From Rhodanobacter denitrificans (GTDB lineage: Bacteria > Pseudomonadota > Gammaproteobacteria > Xanthomonadales > Rhodanobacteraceae), in the NCBI GenBank assembly GCA_003241385.1, contig QFPO01000018.1:1-64000 (forward strand): DNA of 64,000 bases, written 5' to 3'. The notes beneath the pieces were generated by a model, which searched no databases, was not told the origin of the DNA, and saw nothing but the letters and a program-made list of their open reading frames with translations. Position 1 is the first letter of the stretch; every line of letters starts with the position of its first letter. Position numbers and translations under genes: made by a program. Of the stretch, positions 1-7,874 are shown piece after piece.

Positions 1-1
1 C

Positions 2-214
2 TTGCAGACGATGCAGGCGATGAACCAGCTGCTCGCGCTGCAGGCCAAGCAGACGATCCAGGGCCAGCAGCTGCAGCTCACGCAGGAGCGTGCCGCCTCA
101 CTGGAACTCGCACGTCAAGCGGCGGCGGTCGAGCGCTCGCGTGAGGTGCGGCGCCGCTTCATCGGCGAGGGCACGCCGTACACGCCGTATCCGGTGCATT
201 TCTACGGGCAGTGA
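2..214 (+). CDS. trbJ: TrbJ, C-terminal end (partial)
   Basis: This is the last 70 or so codons of a gene that enters from the left edge. The visible part is alanine-, glutamine- and glutamate-rich and probably alpha-helical, ending in a short Pro/Tyr-rich tail (TPYTPYPVHFYGQ). TrbJ is a periplasmic VirB5-like component of P-type conjugation systems. The identification rests on this tail and on the gene order: a TrbK-type lipoprotein, trbL, trbF, trbG and trbI follow on the same strand. The start is outside the window. Confidence 0.75.
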   Translation: MQTMQAMNQLLALQAKQTIQGQQLQLTQERAASLELARQAAAVERSREVRRRFIGEGTPYTPYPVHFYGQ

Positions 215-226
215 CGGGAGACCACG

Positions 227-568
227 ATGCGAATCCCGCTCGCTCTGCTGGCCCTGCTGCTGGTCGCATGCGGCCAGCAGCAGACCGAGGACCTGACCGC
301 CGCGCTGACCGCCGATCCAGCACGGCTGAAGGCGTTGCGCGCGCAATGCGAGGCGGATCGGCATGCGGCCGGCGAGGACGCCTGCCGTGCAGCCGCCGAA
401 GCGTTCCGGGTTCGGTTCTTTTCCGGCAGCGCGGGACCGGACGAATACAACACGCTCGAGGAGCTACCGGCGATTCCACCGAGCTTCGATACGCCGCCGC
501 TCGAGGACGAGATGGCTGACGATGCCGAGCCCGCCGACCGCGCGGATGACGCGGAGGCCACGCCGTGA
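227..568 (+). CDS. trbK: TrbK-type entry-exclusion lipoprotein
   Basis: A 113-residue lipoprotein precursor. It has a short hydrophobic leader ending in the lipobox LLVAC, then a hydrophilic acidic domain with a conserved-looking Cys in EDACR. In Trb-type elements a small lipoprotein lies between trbJ and trbL and is annotated as TrbK, or TrbK-alt in chromosomal elements. It is thought to block redundant DNA entry at the recipient surface. It starts 13 bp after trbJ, and its stop overlaps the trbL start in ATGA, so the genes are translationally coupled. The sequence is weakly conserved, so position carries much of the call. Confidence 0.7.
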   Translation: MRIPLALLALLLVACGQQQTEDLTAALTADPARLKALRAQCEADRHAAGEDACRAAAEAFRVRFFSGSAGPDEYNTLEELPAIPPSFDTPPLEDEMADDAEPADRADDAEATP

Positions 569-2262
569 ACGACGTCACGGTCATCGATCGCTTCCTCGAT
601 ACGTTCTCGCGCTACATCGACTCAGGTTTCGGGCTGCTGCAGGGCGAGGTGGCGTTCCTGACGGCCACGCTGATCGTCATCGACATGACGTTGGCGGGTC
701 TCTATTGGGCGCTCGGTCATGCGACCGGACAGGGCGAGGACGTCATCGCCAAGCTGATCCGCAAGTTCGCCGGCTTGGGCCTGACCGCCACCGGGTCGGC
801 CATCTCGATGGAGCATTTTCTGCAGCCGGGGCGGTTGGCGAAGACCGGCCTCGACGCGGGTGGACCGATCTTCCTTCAGCTCGACTCGCTGATGGGATTC
901 CCCGATGTGTTCCTCAACCTCGACGCGATCATGGTGCTTTTCCTCGCGTGGCTGGTGGTGATCCTGTGCTTCTTCGTGATGGCGATCCAGCTTTTCATCA
1001 CGTTGATCGAATTCAAGCTGACCACGCTCGCCGGATTCGTACTCGTCCCGTTCGCGTTCTGGAACAAGACCGCATTCCTGGCCGAAAAGGTGCTCGGCAA
1101 CGTGGTGTCCTCCGGCATCAAGGTGCTGGTGCTGGCCGTCATCGTCGGTATCGGCACCGGATTGTTCCACGAGTTTCAGACCGTGCCAGGCGAGCCGTCC
1201 ATCGATCACGCGCTGGTCGTGATGCTGGCCTCGCTCGCCTTGCTCGCGCTCGCCATCTTCGGCCCGGGCATCGCGACCGGGTTGATCTCCGGCGGACCGC
1301 AGCTCGGCGCCGGCGCGATGGCTGGTGCGGCGCTCGGCGCCGCCGGTACGGCCGTTGCCGTCGGTGCCGCGGCGACCGGCGTCGGCGGTGCCATCGCGGC
1401 GGGCGCACGCATGGCGCCGGCCGCCGCACGCGTAGCGGGTGCCGGTGCGCGAATGGCTGCCGGCACGGCCCGCAGCGCGGGCGCTGCGTTCACAGCTGGA
1501 TCGGCCGCGGCAGGCGGTGGTGCGCGGGGTGCCATGGCGGGGCTCGGCAGCGTCGCCTCACGCGGCGCCCAGGTCATCGGCGAGCGAGCGGCCGCCGGCG
1601 CGAACACGCTCAAGGAGCGCGCGGTCGCCAGCTTTCGGGAGGGCGCAGCCTCGCCCGCAGGCGCTCCGGTGGGCCAGGCTGGCCCAGCGGGCGCGCCGAA
1701 CGCAGCGTCTGGTTCGGCTGCGGGTGCTGGCAGGGAACCGAAGGGCGCTCCCGCAGGCGAGGCACCCGCCCACGCCGCGGATCAGCAGCCCGCATGGGCC
1801 AAGCGCCTGCAGCGACAGCAGCGCCTCACGCATGCGGCCACGACGCTCGCGCTACGCCGTCACGCCGCCCCCAGAGACGCCGTACCAGGCGGCCGCGCAG
1901 GTTTGGGACGAGCGCATCGGTTCGGCGCGTGTGCAGGCCAGCAACTGGCGCCTGATGGCCTTTGGCTGCCTGATCCTGGCGCTGCTGATGGGCGGCGGCC
2001 TGGTCTGGCGCTCCGCGCAGTCGATCGTGACGCCGTACGTCGTCGAGGTCGACCGCAGTGGTCAGGTCCGTGCCGTAGGGGAGGTAGCGACCGCTTATCA
2101 GGCCAGCGACGCGCAGATCGCGCACCATTTGGCGCGCTTCGTGACGTTGGTGCGCTCGCTGTCGATCGATCCGGTCGTGGTCCGACGGAGCTGGCTCGAC
2201 GCCTACGACTACACCACCGAACGTGGTGCGGCGGTGCTCAACGAGTACGCGCGTTCCAATGA
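565..2262 (+). CDS. trbL: TrbL conjugative inner-membrane protein, with aberrant C-terminus
   Basis: TrbL is the VirB6-like polytopic channel component of the P-type mating-pair system. Residues 1-260 carry the family's hydrophobic segments (for example around 20-60, 120-160, 185-200 and 215-245). They are followed by an Ala/Gly-rich low-complexity region (250-350) and a Pro/Ala-rich tail with the family-like PAWAKRLQRQQRLTHAATT near residue 410. Homologues normally stop about 20 residues after that motif, just before trbF. Here the frame stays open for another 430 bp across trbF, so residues beyond about 422 are translated from trbF sequence in another frame. The likely cause is a small deletion or indel at the trbL-trbF junction that removed the stop. 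The N-terminal 420 residues look intact. Confidence 0.85.
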   Translation: MNDVTVIDRFLDTFSRYIDSGFGLLQGEVAFLTATLIVIDMTLAGLYWALGHATGQGEDVIAKLIRKFAGLGLTATGSAISMEHFLQPGRLAKTGLDAGGPIFLQLDSLMGFPDVFLNLDAIMVLFLAWLVVILCFFVMAIQLFITLIEFKLTTLAGFVLVPFAFWNKTAFLAEKVLGNVVSSGIKVLVLAVIVGIGTGLFHEFQTVPGEPSIDHALVVMLASLALLALAIFGPGIATGLISGGPQLGAGAMAGAALGAAGTAVAVGAAATGVGGAIAAGARMAPAAARVAGAGARMAAGTARSAGAAFTAGSAAAGGGARGAMAGLGSVASRGAQVIGERAAAGANTLKERAVASFREGAASPAGAPVGQAGPAGAPNAASGSAAGAGREPKGAPAGEAPAHAADQQPAWAKRLQRQQRLTHAATTLALRRHAAPRDAVPGGRAGLGRAHRFGACAGQQLAPDGLWLPDPGAADGRRPGLALRAVDRDAVRRRGRPQWSGPCRRGGSDRLSGQRRADRAPFGALRDVGALAVDRSGRGPTELARRLRLHHRTWCGGAQRVRAFQ

Positions 2263-2530
2263 CCCCTTCGCACGCATCGGCCGTGAGTCGGTGACCGTGC
2301 AGATCACCAGCATCGTCCGGGCCAGCGATACCTCGTTCAACGTGCGCTGGACCGAAGAGCGGTTCGTGAACGGGGCGCCGGCCGGCGTCGAGCGCTGGAC
2401 CGCGGTCGTCTCGATCGTTCTGCAGACACCGCGTACCGAGCAGCGCCTGCGCGCCAATCCGCTGGGCATCTACGTCAACGGTCTGTCGTGGACCCGCGAG
2501 CTTGACGCATCCGAAGGAGGCAAACCATGA
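1832..2530 (+). CDS. trbF: TrbF conjugal transfer protein
   Basis: TrbF is a VirB8-like inner-membrane scaffold protein of the type IV secretion channel. From the ATG at 1832 the product is 232 residues, close to the usual length. It begins with a short basic cytoplasmic tail and the motif TPPPETPYQAAAQVWDERIG. One transmembrane helix follows at about 39-58 (LMAFGCLILALLMGGGLVW). The periplasmic NTF2-like VirB8 domain has the signature SIVTPYVVEVDRSGQVRAVG just after the membrane. The open frame extends further upstream, but this ATG gives the family N-terminus. The start lies inside the trbL tail (see trbL). The stop overlaps the trbG start (ATGA). Confidence 0.9.
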   Translation: MRPRRSRYAVTPPPETPYQAAAQVWDERIGSARVQASNWRLMAFGCLILALLMGGGLVWRSAQSIVTPYVVEVDRSGQVRAVGEVATAYQASDAQIAHHLARFVTLVRSLSIDPVVVRRSWLDAYDYTTERGAAVLNEYARSNDPFARIGRESVTVQITSIVRASDTSFNVRWTEERFVNGAPAGVERWTAVVSIVLQTPRTEQRLRANPLGIYVNGLSWTRELDASEGGKP

Positions 2531-3519
2531 ATCTGCTTTTCCGTAGTTCCGTACTGATGCTGATCGTGTCGGCTTCGCTCGGCTGCGCCAGCCGCGGTAC
2601 GCCGCCGCCGCGCGTCTCGCTCGACGAACCGGTGCCGGCGCAGCCGTTGCCCGAGCCGCCGGCGCCGGTCGAGGTCGTTGCGGTCCCCGAGCCGCTGGCG
2701 CTGCCAGCGCAGCTCAAGGCGCTGCCGACCGGGGTCGAAGCGAAATCGGCGCCGGAGCCGGCCGATGAGGCGACCCGGGTCTCGCGCGCCAATGCCGAGG
2801 CGCGCATCGCGCCGACGCGGGAAGGCTACGTCAACGCGATCCAGGTCTGGCCCTACACCGACGGCGCGCTCTACCAGGTTTACGCGGCACCCGGGCGAGT
2901 GACCGTCATCTCGCTGCAGGTCGGCGAGGAACTGGTCACGGTCGCCGCTGGCGACACGGTGCGCTGGATCGTCGGCGACACCTCCAGCGGCGCCGGCGAG
3001 ACACTGCGCGTCAACGTGCTGGTCAAGCCGATCCGCTCGGGCCTAAAGACAAACCTCGTTATCACGACCAGTCGGCGCACGTACTTGATCGAGCTGACGT
3101 CGACCGAGAAGGCGTGGATGGCGTCGGTGTCCTGGGACTATCCCAAGGACCGGATGCTGGCGCTGCGGAAGCAGGCGCAGGACGCTCAGGCGACGGCGCC
3201 GGTGGACACCGGCCTGTCGCTCGAGCGCATTCGCTTTCGCTATGCGATTAGCGGCAGTGATCCGGCCTGGAAGCCGCTGCGCGCGTTCGATGATGGCGAG
3301 AAGGTCTACATCCAGTTCCCGCCCGGCATCGCCCAAGGCGAGCTGCCGCCGCTGTTCGTGATCGGCGCGGCTGGCGATGGCCAGTTGGTGAACTACCGCT
3401 TCCGCTCGCCGTACTACATCGTCGACCGGCTCTTCGGCGCGGCCGAGCTGCGCCTGGGTGGCAAGCAAGGCCACGTCGTGCGGATCGAGCGGACCGACGG
3501 CCAGCCGCGAGGGATGTGA
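2527..3519 (+). CDS. trbG: TrbG, VirB9-like outer-membrane channel protein
   Basis: A 330-residue lipoprotein-like precursor with signal and lipobox SASLGC near residue 19. A Pro-rich linker (30-85) follows, then the VirB9/TrbG beta-sandwich with recognisable segments YVNAIQVWPYTDGALYQVY, GDTVRWIVGDT and NLVITTSRRTYLIEL. TrbG forms the outer-membrane core ring with TrbI and the lipoproteins. It is coupled to trbF by a 4-bp overlap and ends directly before trbI. Nothing looks damaged. Confidence 0.92.
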   Translation: MNLLFRSSVLMLIVSASLGCASRGTPPPRVSLDEPVPAQPLPEPPAPVEVVAVPEPLALPAQLKALPTGVEAKSAPEPADEATRVSRANAEARIAPTREGYVNAIQVWPYTDGALYQVYAAPGRVTVISLQVGEELVTVAAGDTVRWIVGDTSSGAGETLRVNVLVKPIRSGLKTNLVITTSRRTYLIELTSTEKAWMASVSWDYPKDRMLALRKQAQDAQATAPVDTGLSLERIRFRYAISGSDPAWKPLRAFDDGEKVYIQFPPGIAQGELPPLFVIGAAGDGQLVNYRFRSPYYIVDRLFGAAELRLGGKQGHVVRIERTDGQPRGM

Positions 3520-3520
3520 C

Positions 3521-4780
3521 ATGCGCCCGACCGATACGAGGCCCGATGCAGGCAAGGTGGCACCCGAGGCGGTGGCGCTGCGCGCCCAGCCGCGGCCGGT
3601 CACGCGGCTGAATCGGCGCACGCTGGCCATCCTCGTCGGCGGTCTGTCGGTCGCCGTGCTCGGGGCCACGATCTGGTCGCTGCAGCCGCAGCGGCGCGGC
3701 GCCAATGAGCAGACCGAGCTTTACAACGTCGATCGCGTGTCGAAGTCCGAAGGGCTGGACGGCCTGCCTTCGGATTACTCGAAGTTGCCGCCGAAGGTGC
3801 CCGAGCTGGGGCCGCCGCTGCCGGGCGACCTCGGGCCGGCCATCATGAATTCGCAGCAGGCGGTGACGCCGACGTATACACCGCCGGGCCACGAGCCCGA
3901 GGATGCCTTGCGCAAGGAGGCCGACGCGGCGGCGGCCTCATCAGTGTTCTTTCGTTCGGGTGGCCAGGGCCAGACGGCGCCTGCCGTGGCGCAGGCGGCG
4001 CTGGATGCCGCCGGCGCCACCCACACACAGGCGGCCTTCGACCCGCTTGCCGCCGGGCCGGCCTCGACGACGGCGCAGGTGGATCCGACCGCTGTGCAGA
4101 ACCGGCAAGACCAGAAGGAGGCGTTCCTGCAAGGCGGCTCCACGGAAACCCGCAATTCTGGCAGCCTGCGAATGCCGGAGTCGCCGTATCAGGTGATGGC
4201 CGGGACGGTCATCGCCGGCGCGCTGGTGACCGGCATCAAGTCCGATTTGCCCGGCGACGTGATCGCGACGGTCACCGAACCGGTCTACGACACCGCGACC
4301 GGCGGCCACCTGCTGATCCCGCAGGGATCGCGCATTCTCGGCCGCTACAACAGCCAGGTCAGTTATGGGCAGAGTCGCGTTCAAGCCATCTGGCACCGGA
4401 TCATCCTGCCCGACACCTCGTCGCTGACGCTCGACAATATGGTCGGGACCGATCCGGCTGGCTACGCTGGGCTCGAGGACGATGTGGATTACCACTGGGG
4501 CCGCATCTTCGCCGGCGCCGCGCTGACGACGCTGCTCGGCGTCGGCGCCGAGCTGGCGGCGCCCGAGAATCGGCAGGACGGCGATCGCGTCGTCATCGCC
4601 GGACGCGACAGCGCTCAGGAGAGCATCAATCAGGTCGGGCAGGAGATCACTCGGCGCAACCTCAACATCCAGCCGACGCTGACGGCGCGACCGGGCCTTC
4701 CGGTACGCATCATCGTCAACCGGGATCTGGTGCTGCGGCCGTATCAGCCGCTGTTCTTCAACCGAGGGGCTGCACGATGA
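3521..4780 (+). CDS. trbI: TrbI, VirB10-like conjugation protein
   Basis: A 419-residue VirB10 homologue that spans the envelope. It has a cytoplasmic N-tail and a transmembrane segment near 33-53 (RTLAILVGGLSVAVLGATI). A Pro/Ala-rich periplasmic linker leads to the C-terminal beta-barrel core (about 220-419), with YQVMAGTVIAGALVTGIKSD, HLLIPQGSRILGRYNSQV and LPVRIIVNRDLVLRPYQPLF. The ATG at 3521 lies 1 bp after the trbG stop and gives the expected N-terminus; an earlier in-frame codon would overlap trbG. The stop overlaps the following gene by 4 bp. A degenerate copy of its C-terminus is present at 38012-38275. Confidence 0.93.
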   Translation: MRPTDTRPDAGKVAPEAVALRAQPRPVTRLNRRTLAILVGGLSVAVLGATIWSLQPQRRGANEQTELYNVDRVSKSEGLDGLPSDYSKLPPKVPELGPPLPGDLGPAIMNSQQAVTPTYTPPGHEPEDALRKEADAAAASSVFFRSGGQGQTAPAVAQAALDAAGATHTQAAFDPLAAGPASTTAQVDPTAVQNRQDQKEAFLQGGSTETRNSGSLRMPESPYQVMAGTVIAGALVTGIKSDLPGDVIATVTEPVYDTATGGHLLIPQGSRILGRYNSQVSYGQSRVQAIWHRIILPDTSSLTLDNMVGTDPAGYAGLEDDVDYHWGRIFAGAALTTLLGVGAELAAPENRQDGDRVVIAGRDSAQESINQVGQEITRRNLNIQPTLTARPGLPVRIIVNRDLVLRPYQPLFFNRGAAR

Positions 4781-5016
4781 GCACGACCAAGAAGCTGCGG
4801 CTGGGGCCGCTACCCAAGACCGAGAGCGTCAAGCTGACATTTGCCTGCCCGGCCAGCCTGAAGGCCGACCTCGACCGCTACGCGGCGCTGCACGCGCAGG
4901 CGTATGGCGAAGCTGTCGACGCAGCCATGCTGATCCCGCACATGCTGGAGGCGTTCATGGCCGCGGACAGGGGGTTCAGACGTGGCCGGATCAAGGAGGC
5001 CAGAGGAGTGTCCTAG
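4777..5016 (+). CDS. DUF2274 family small protein
   Basis: A 79-residue protein of the DUF2274 family, which follows trbI in many chromosomal Trb elements. Characteristic segments are KLRLGPLPKTESVKLTF and the helical part HAQAYGEAVDAAMLIPHML. The function is unknown; the basic N-terminus and short helices would suit a DNA-binding or accessory role. It is translationally coupled to trbI (ATGA). It matters as a reference copy: two degenerate fragments of the same family occur at 15558-15669 (C-terminal half) and 38272-38350 (N-terminal half). Confidence 0.85.
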   Translation: MSTTKKLRLGPLPKTESVKLTFACPASLKADLDRYAALHAQAYGEAVDAAMLIPHMLEAFMAADRGFRRGRIKEARGVS

Positions 5017-5060
5017 TCTCTGTTGGTCTATGAGACTTCATCGTGTGACGAGCAAGCGCG

Positions 5061-7691
5061 CTAGGAGCTTGCGGCTGCGGTAGCCGGTTTCGCCTTGCGC
5101 AACTTCCCCGTCTGCACGCTACGTTTCTCGACTTCTGAGCGCCACGTTTCCAGCGCATTGATGTCGGCCAGCAGCTCGTCCGGATCGGGGACAGCAACAC
5201 CGCCCAACAGCGCGCTGTCGTGAGCGTAATTTGAGCACCTCGACATGCCAGCATTGACCGCTGCATAGTCTTCATCCGCCACCACGACCTCGGCGAGCCG
5301 TTGCGTTTCAATGCCTTTGCGAAAGCGTAGGACGACTTGGCGCAACAGAACTTCTTCAACGGCGCGTTCCCAAGCCATGCGAAGCCGGAAGTACGCCGCG
5401 ACGGTCATCCGGCGATGCTCCTGCTCCTCTCCATTCTTGTGCAGCTTGGCGATCAACTGGTGCTGTGCCTTCAGCGCTCCGATCCGCTTGCTAGCGTTCA
5501 TCCCCTCAAATGGCAGCTCGGGCTCGGCGATACCGAATCCTTCGGTGCGACGGACGAGGCTTTGACTGGAGATCGTCGTGCCGGCCAGTTTCGCCTCCTC
5601 CATCAGCAGGCAGAGGAAGTAGATGTCATGGGTGAACACCACAACTTGGCGATGCATAGCTTCTTTGACGAGTCGCTTGGCAACCCGCTCGCGCCGGCGG
5701 TGGTCAAGCGAGGACACTGGGTCGTCGAACACGATCCCGCCGTTGCCGCCGCTCAATCCCACTTCGGCCAAGAACGAGCCGATCGCCACGGCGCGCTGCT
5801 CACCTTCACTCAGGATTTCGCCGGGGCTGCGGTTCTGGGGAAGTTCTAGCTTGAGCTTGTGCAAGGCCTTGCCTCGGTCGGCGCGGCTTTGCAGAGAGAC
5901 CTTCAACGCGCCGACGCTCAGTGCCTTGAACTCGCGGTTAAGCGCGTCGGCCAGTTCCTTGGAAACGACCTTCTCGGCCATGTCCGAGGCCTTCAACGAG
6001 ATCGCATTGGTTTTCACCGCAGACAGGCATTGGGTGAGCTTCGCTTGGTGATTGAGCTTGCCGACAGCGGCGACCACCGCGTCCCTGACCTGGCTTAGTC
6101 TGATCCGCGCGTCAAGTTCCGCGTGCTGCTTCTGTAGTGCGGCGCGGGCCTTTTCATCCGACGCCTTCTCAAGTGTCTCTGCCTCGGCGTTGAGCTTGTC
6201 GGCCAGCATCTGCAATCTCGCTGCCGGGTTGACCAATGCCTCGGCGACGGCATCCCATTGATGCGAGGACACGGCGGCCTTGATGGCCTCCTGGCGCGCC
6301 GACAGCTGCGTCTCGAATGCCTTGGCATCAACTGCCAGCTGCGGGTCCAGCGCTTTGATCTCGTCGTGAATTGCCTCGTCAAGGCCCAGTGTCAGATTGT
6401 GCGCGATGAACGGCCTATACTCCTCGATCAGGGCGCTACGGCGCGCCTGCGCTGTCTTCTCCGCCTCCTGCTGGATGAACTCCTCAAAACGCTGCAGGCG
6501 CGCGGCGCCTTCGGCGAGCGGTTGTTGGCATAGCGGGCAGGGTGCACCGGCCCCCAGTTCCGGAAAAACTCTGTCCGGGTGTGATTCGGTCGCGAACTTG
6601 CGGGCGGCGTCGAACAGTTCACGCCAGGCTTCGCCACCGGTACCCGGCAGCAGGTTCTCGCTGTCCTTGAACTCCTTAGCCGCCAGAGCGGCCGCGGCCT
6701 GCGCGGTGCGAAAGCTGTCCGCCAGGGTGCGCAGCTTGGCAATGACCGGCTGGTCCACCAGTGCTCCCTTGCTGGTGGCGTTTGTCGCGATGGTGGCGAC
6801 GCGGCGTGCCTGCAGACGCAACCGGGCAGCCTTTTCGCCCGGATTGTTCTCCTTCAGGCCTTTGTCCAGCTCCGCGTGCTGCGCGAGTTCTTCCGTCTTC
6901 AAGGTGGCTAGCGCATCGACTTGGGCCGGAGTCGTCTTGGCCGACAACGCCGCTATCAACTTTCCGACAGCCGTTTCACCCCGTAGCGGTGTGAACGCAC
7001 CGAGGTCGACGGCACTCTGTGCATATTCTGCATCGATCAACGTCTTCAGCTGCTTGCAGACCTTGGCCAATGCCTCGAAGATCTCGAGGCCGAAGGGGAC
7101 GTAGGAGAAGTCATCTTCGCTGTCGAGGTAGGCGCGAGCGCAGCGCGTGTCGAAGATCGCGAACGACGAAAGCTCTGGGGGAGCAACCTTTCCTTGCGCC
7201 CACTGCACGTCTTTGGCTACGCCATCTACGGTGATCTCGAAAGTAGCTTCGGCGGCGCCGGCCTTGTCGGCAGGAAGATTTGCGTTCGGATGGATCGCTT
7301 CGGTCTGGTCGCGCGCGCGACAGGCGCGCTTGAGCACGCGGGAGTATCCTGACTTGCCAGAGCCGTTGTCGCCGTAGATCACGGTCAACCCGGTAGCGCA
7401 GAATGGCAGGCACTGGTTCTCCGCGATCGCATTGACGTGGCGCATGTTCTTCATCGCCAGCAGTTCGATCTGCGTGGTCTCGTTGACCGGCGAGGGAATC
7501 TGGTCCGCGGTGAGCGGCTTAGGGGTGCGGCCTTTTGAATCGGGAATACCGTGCGCCAGTTTCAGAAGCGCGAATAGGTCGTCCAGGTCTTCCGCGGCGA
7601 GGGACTGCTTGGCCAGCAGGCGGGCGACGGCGTCGCTTTGCCATGCGGGCAGCCCCTGGGTCCAGACCAGTATTTCTTGAAGGATTGTCAT
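5061..7691 (-). CDS. RloC/PrrC-like AAA ATPase, putative anticodon nuclease
   Basis: An 876-residue SMC/Rad50-like ABC ATPase. Walker A is GDNGSGKS (107-114). Long coiled-coil arms flank a zinc-hook-like CPLC (about residue 382). The signature LSEGEQRA and Walker B GGIVFDDPVSSLDH lie at about 620-660, followed by a VVFTHD switch. This architecture matches RloC, a zinc-hook relative of the anticodon nuclease PrrC. The C-terminal helical region contains R776-x3-E780 and a later H824, similar to the Arg-Glu-His triad of PrrC/RloC. It also contains R818-x5-H824, a HEPN-type Rx4-6H motif. The start has a GAGGA ribosome site 8 nt upstream. It lies 183 bp downstream of jetD on the same strand. ATPase identity is firm; RNase activity is inferred. 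Confidence 0.75.
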   Translation of the reverse strand: MTILQEILVWTQGLPAWQSDAVARLLAKQSLAAEDLDDLFALLKLAHGIPDSKGRTPKPLTADQIPSPVNETTQIELLAMKNMRHVNAIAENQCLPFCATGLTVIYGDNGSGKSGYSRVLKRACRARDQTEAIHPNANLPADKAGAAEATFEITVDGVAKDVQWAQGKVAPPELSSFAIFDTRCARAYLDSEDDFSYVPFGLEIFEALAKVCKQLKTLIDAEYAQSAVDLGAFTPLRGETAVGKLIAALSAKTTPAQVDALATLKTEELAQHAELDKGLKENNPGEKAARLRLQARRVATIATNATSKGALVDQPVIAKLRTLADSFRTAQAAAALAAKEFKDSENLLPGTGGEAWRELFDAARKFATESHPDRVFPELGAGAPCPLCQQPLAEGAARLQRFEEFIQQEAEKTAQARRSALIEEYRPFIAHNLTLGLDEAIHDEIKALDPQLAVDAKAFETQLSARQEAIKAAVSSHQWDAVAEALVNPAARLQMLADKLNAEAETLEKASDEKARAALQKQHAELDARIRLSQVRDAVVAAVGKLNHQAKLTQCLSAVKTNAISLKASDMAEKVVSKELADALNREFKALSVGALKVSLQSRADRGKALHKLKLELPQNRSPGEILSEGEQRAVAIGSFLAEVGLSGGNGGIVFDDPVSSLDHRRRERVAKRLVKEAMHRQVVVFTHDIYFLCLLMEEAKLAGTTISSQSLVRRTEGFGIAEPELPFEGMNASKRIGALKAQHQLIAKLHKNGEEQEHRRMTVAAYFRLRMAWERAVEEVLLRQVVLRFRKGIETQRLAEVVVADEDYAAVNAGMSRCSNYAHDSALLGGVAVPDPDELLADINALETWRSEVEKRSVQTGKLRKAKPATAAASS

Positions 7692-7724
7692 CGTTGCTTC
7701 CTCATCCCTGAGTGGTAATTGTCA

Positions 7725-7744
7725 CCCGAACTGTACAGTTTGGG
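7725..7744. promoter_or_regulatory. Palindrome upstream of the RloC-like gene
   Basis: A 20-bp inverted repeat with one mismatched pair and a perfect 12-bp core, AACTGTACAGTT (7729-7740). It lies 34-53 bp upstream of the start codon at 7691 in the short jetD/RloC-like intergenic region. Its position suits an operator for the RloC-like gene. It does not match the E. coli LexA box (CTGT-N8-ACAG). The binding protein is unknown. Confidence 0.4.
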
Positions 7745-7874
7745 GTGTCCGATTGTCCGCAATCATGTTCGGAGACTGCTTCCAGCCCGGTTGGGAGCTG
7801 CGTCCGTCCCTCGGGCCGGAACGACGGGCTCCGGCGCCCCTAGGCGTAGTTGCGGCGCCTAGACTCGGGCAAGC

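Noticed and set aside
5052..5072. Terminator hairpin GCAAGC...GCTTGC after the RloC-like gene
   Set aside because: The stem overlaps the end of the coding region and there is no T-tract.
7725..7744. LexA (SOS) box in front of the RloC-like gene
   Set aside because: CTGTACAG lacks the 8-bp spacing of CTGT-N8-ACAG, and the spacing also does not fit the Gram-positive GAAC-N4-GTTC box. Kept only as an unassigned palindrome.
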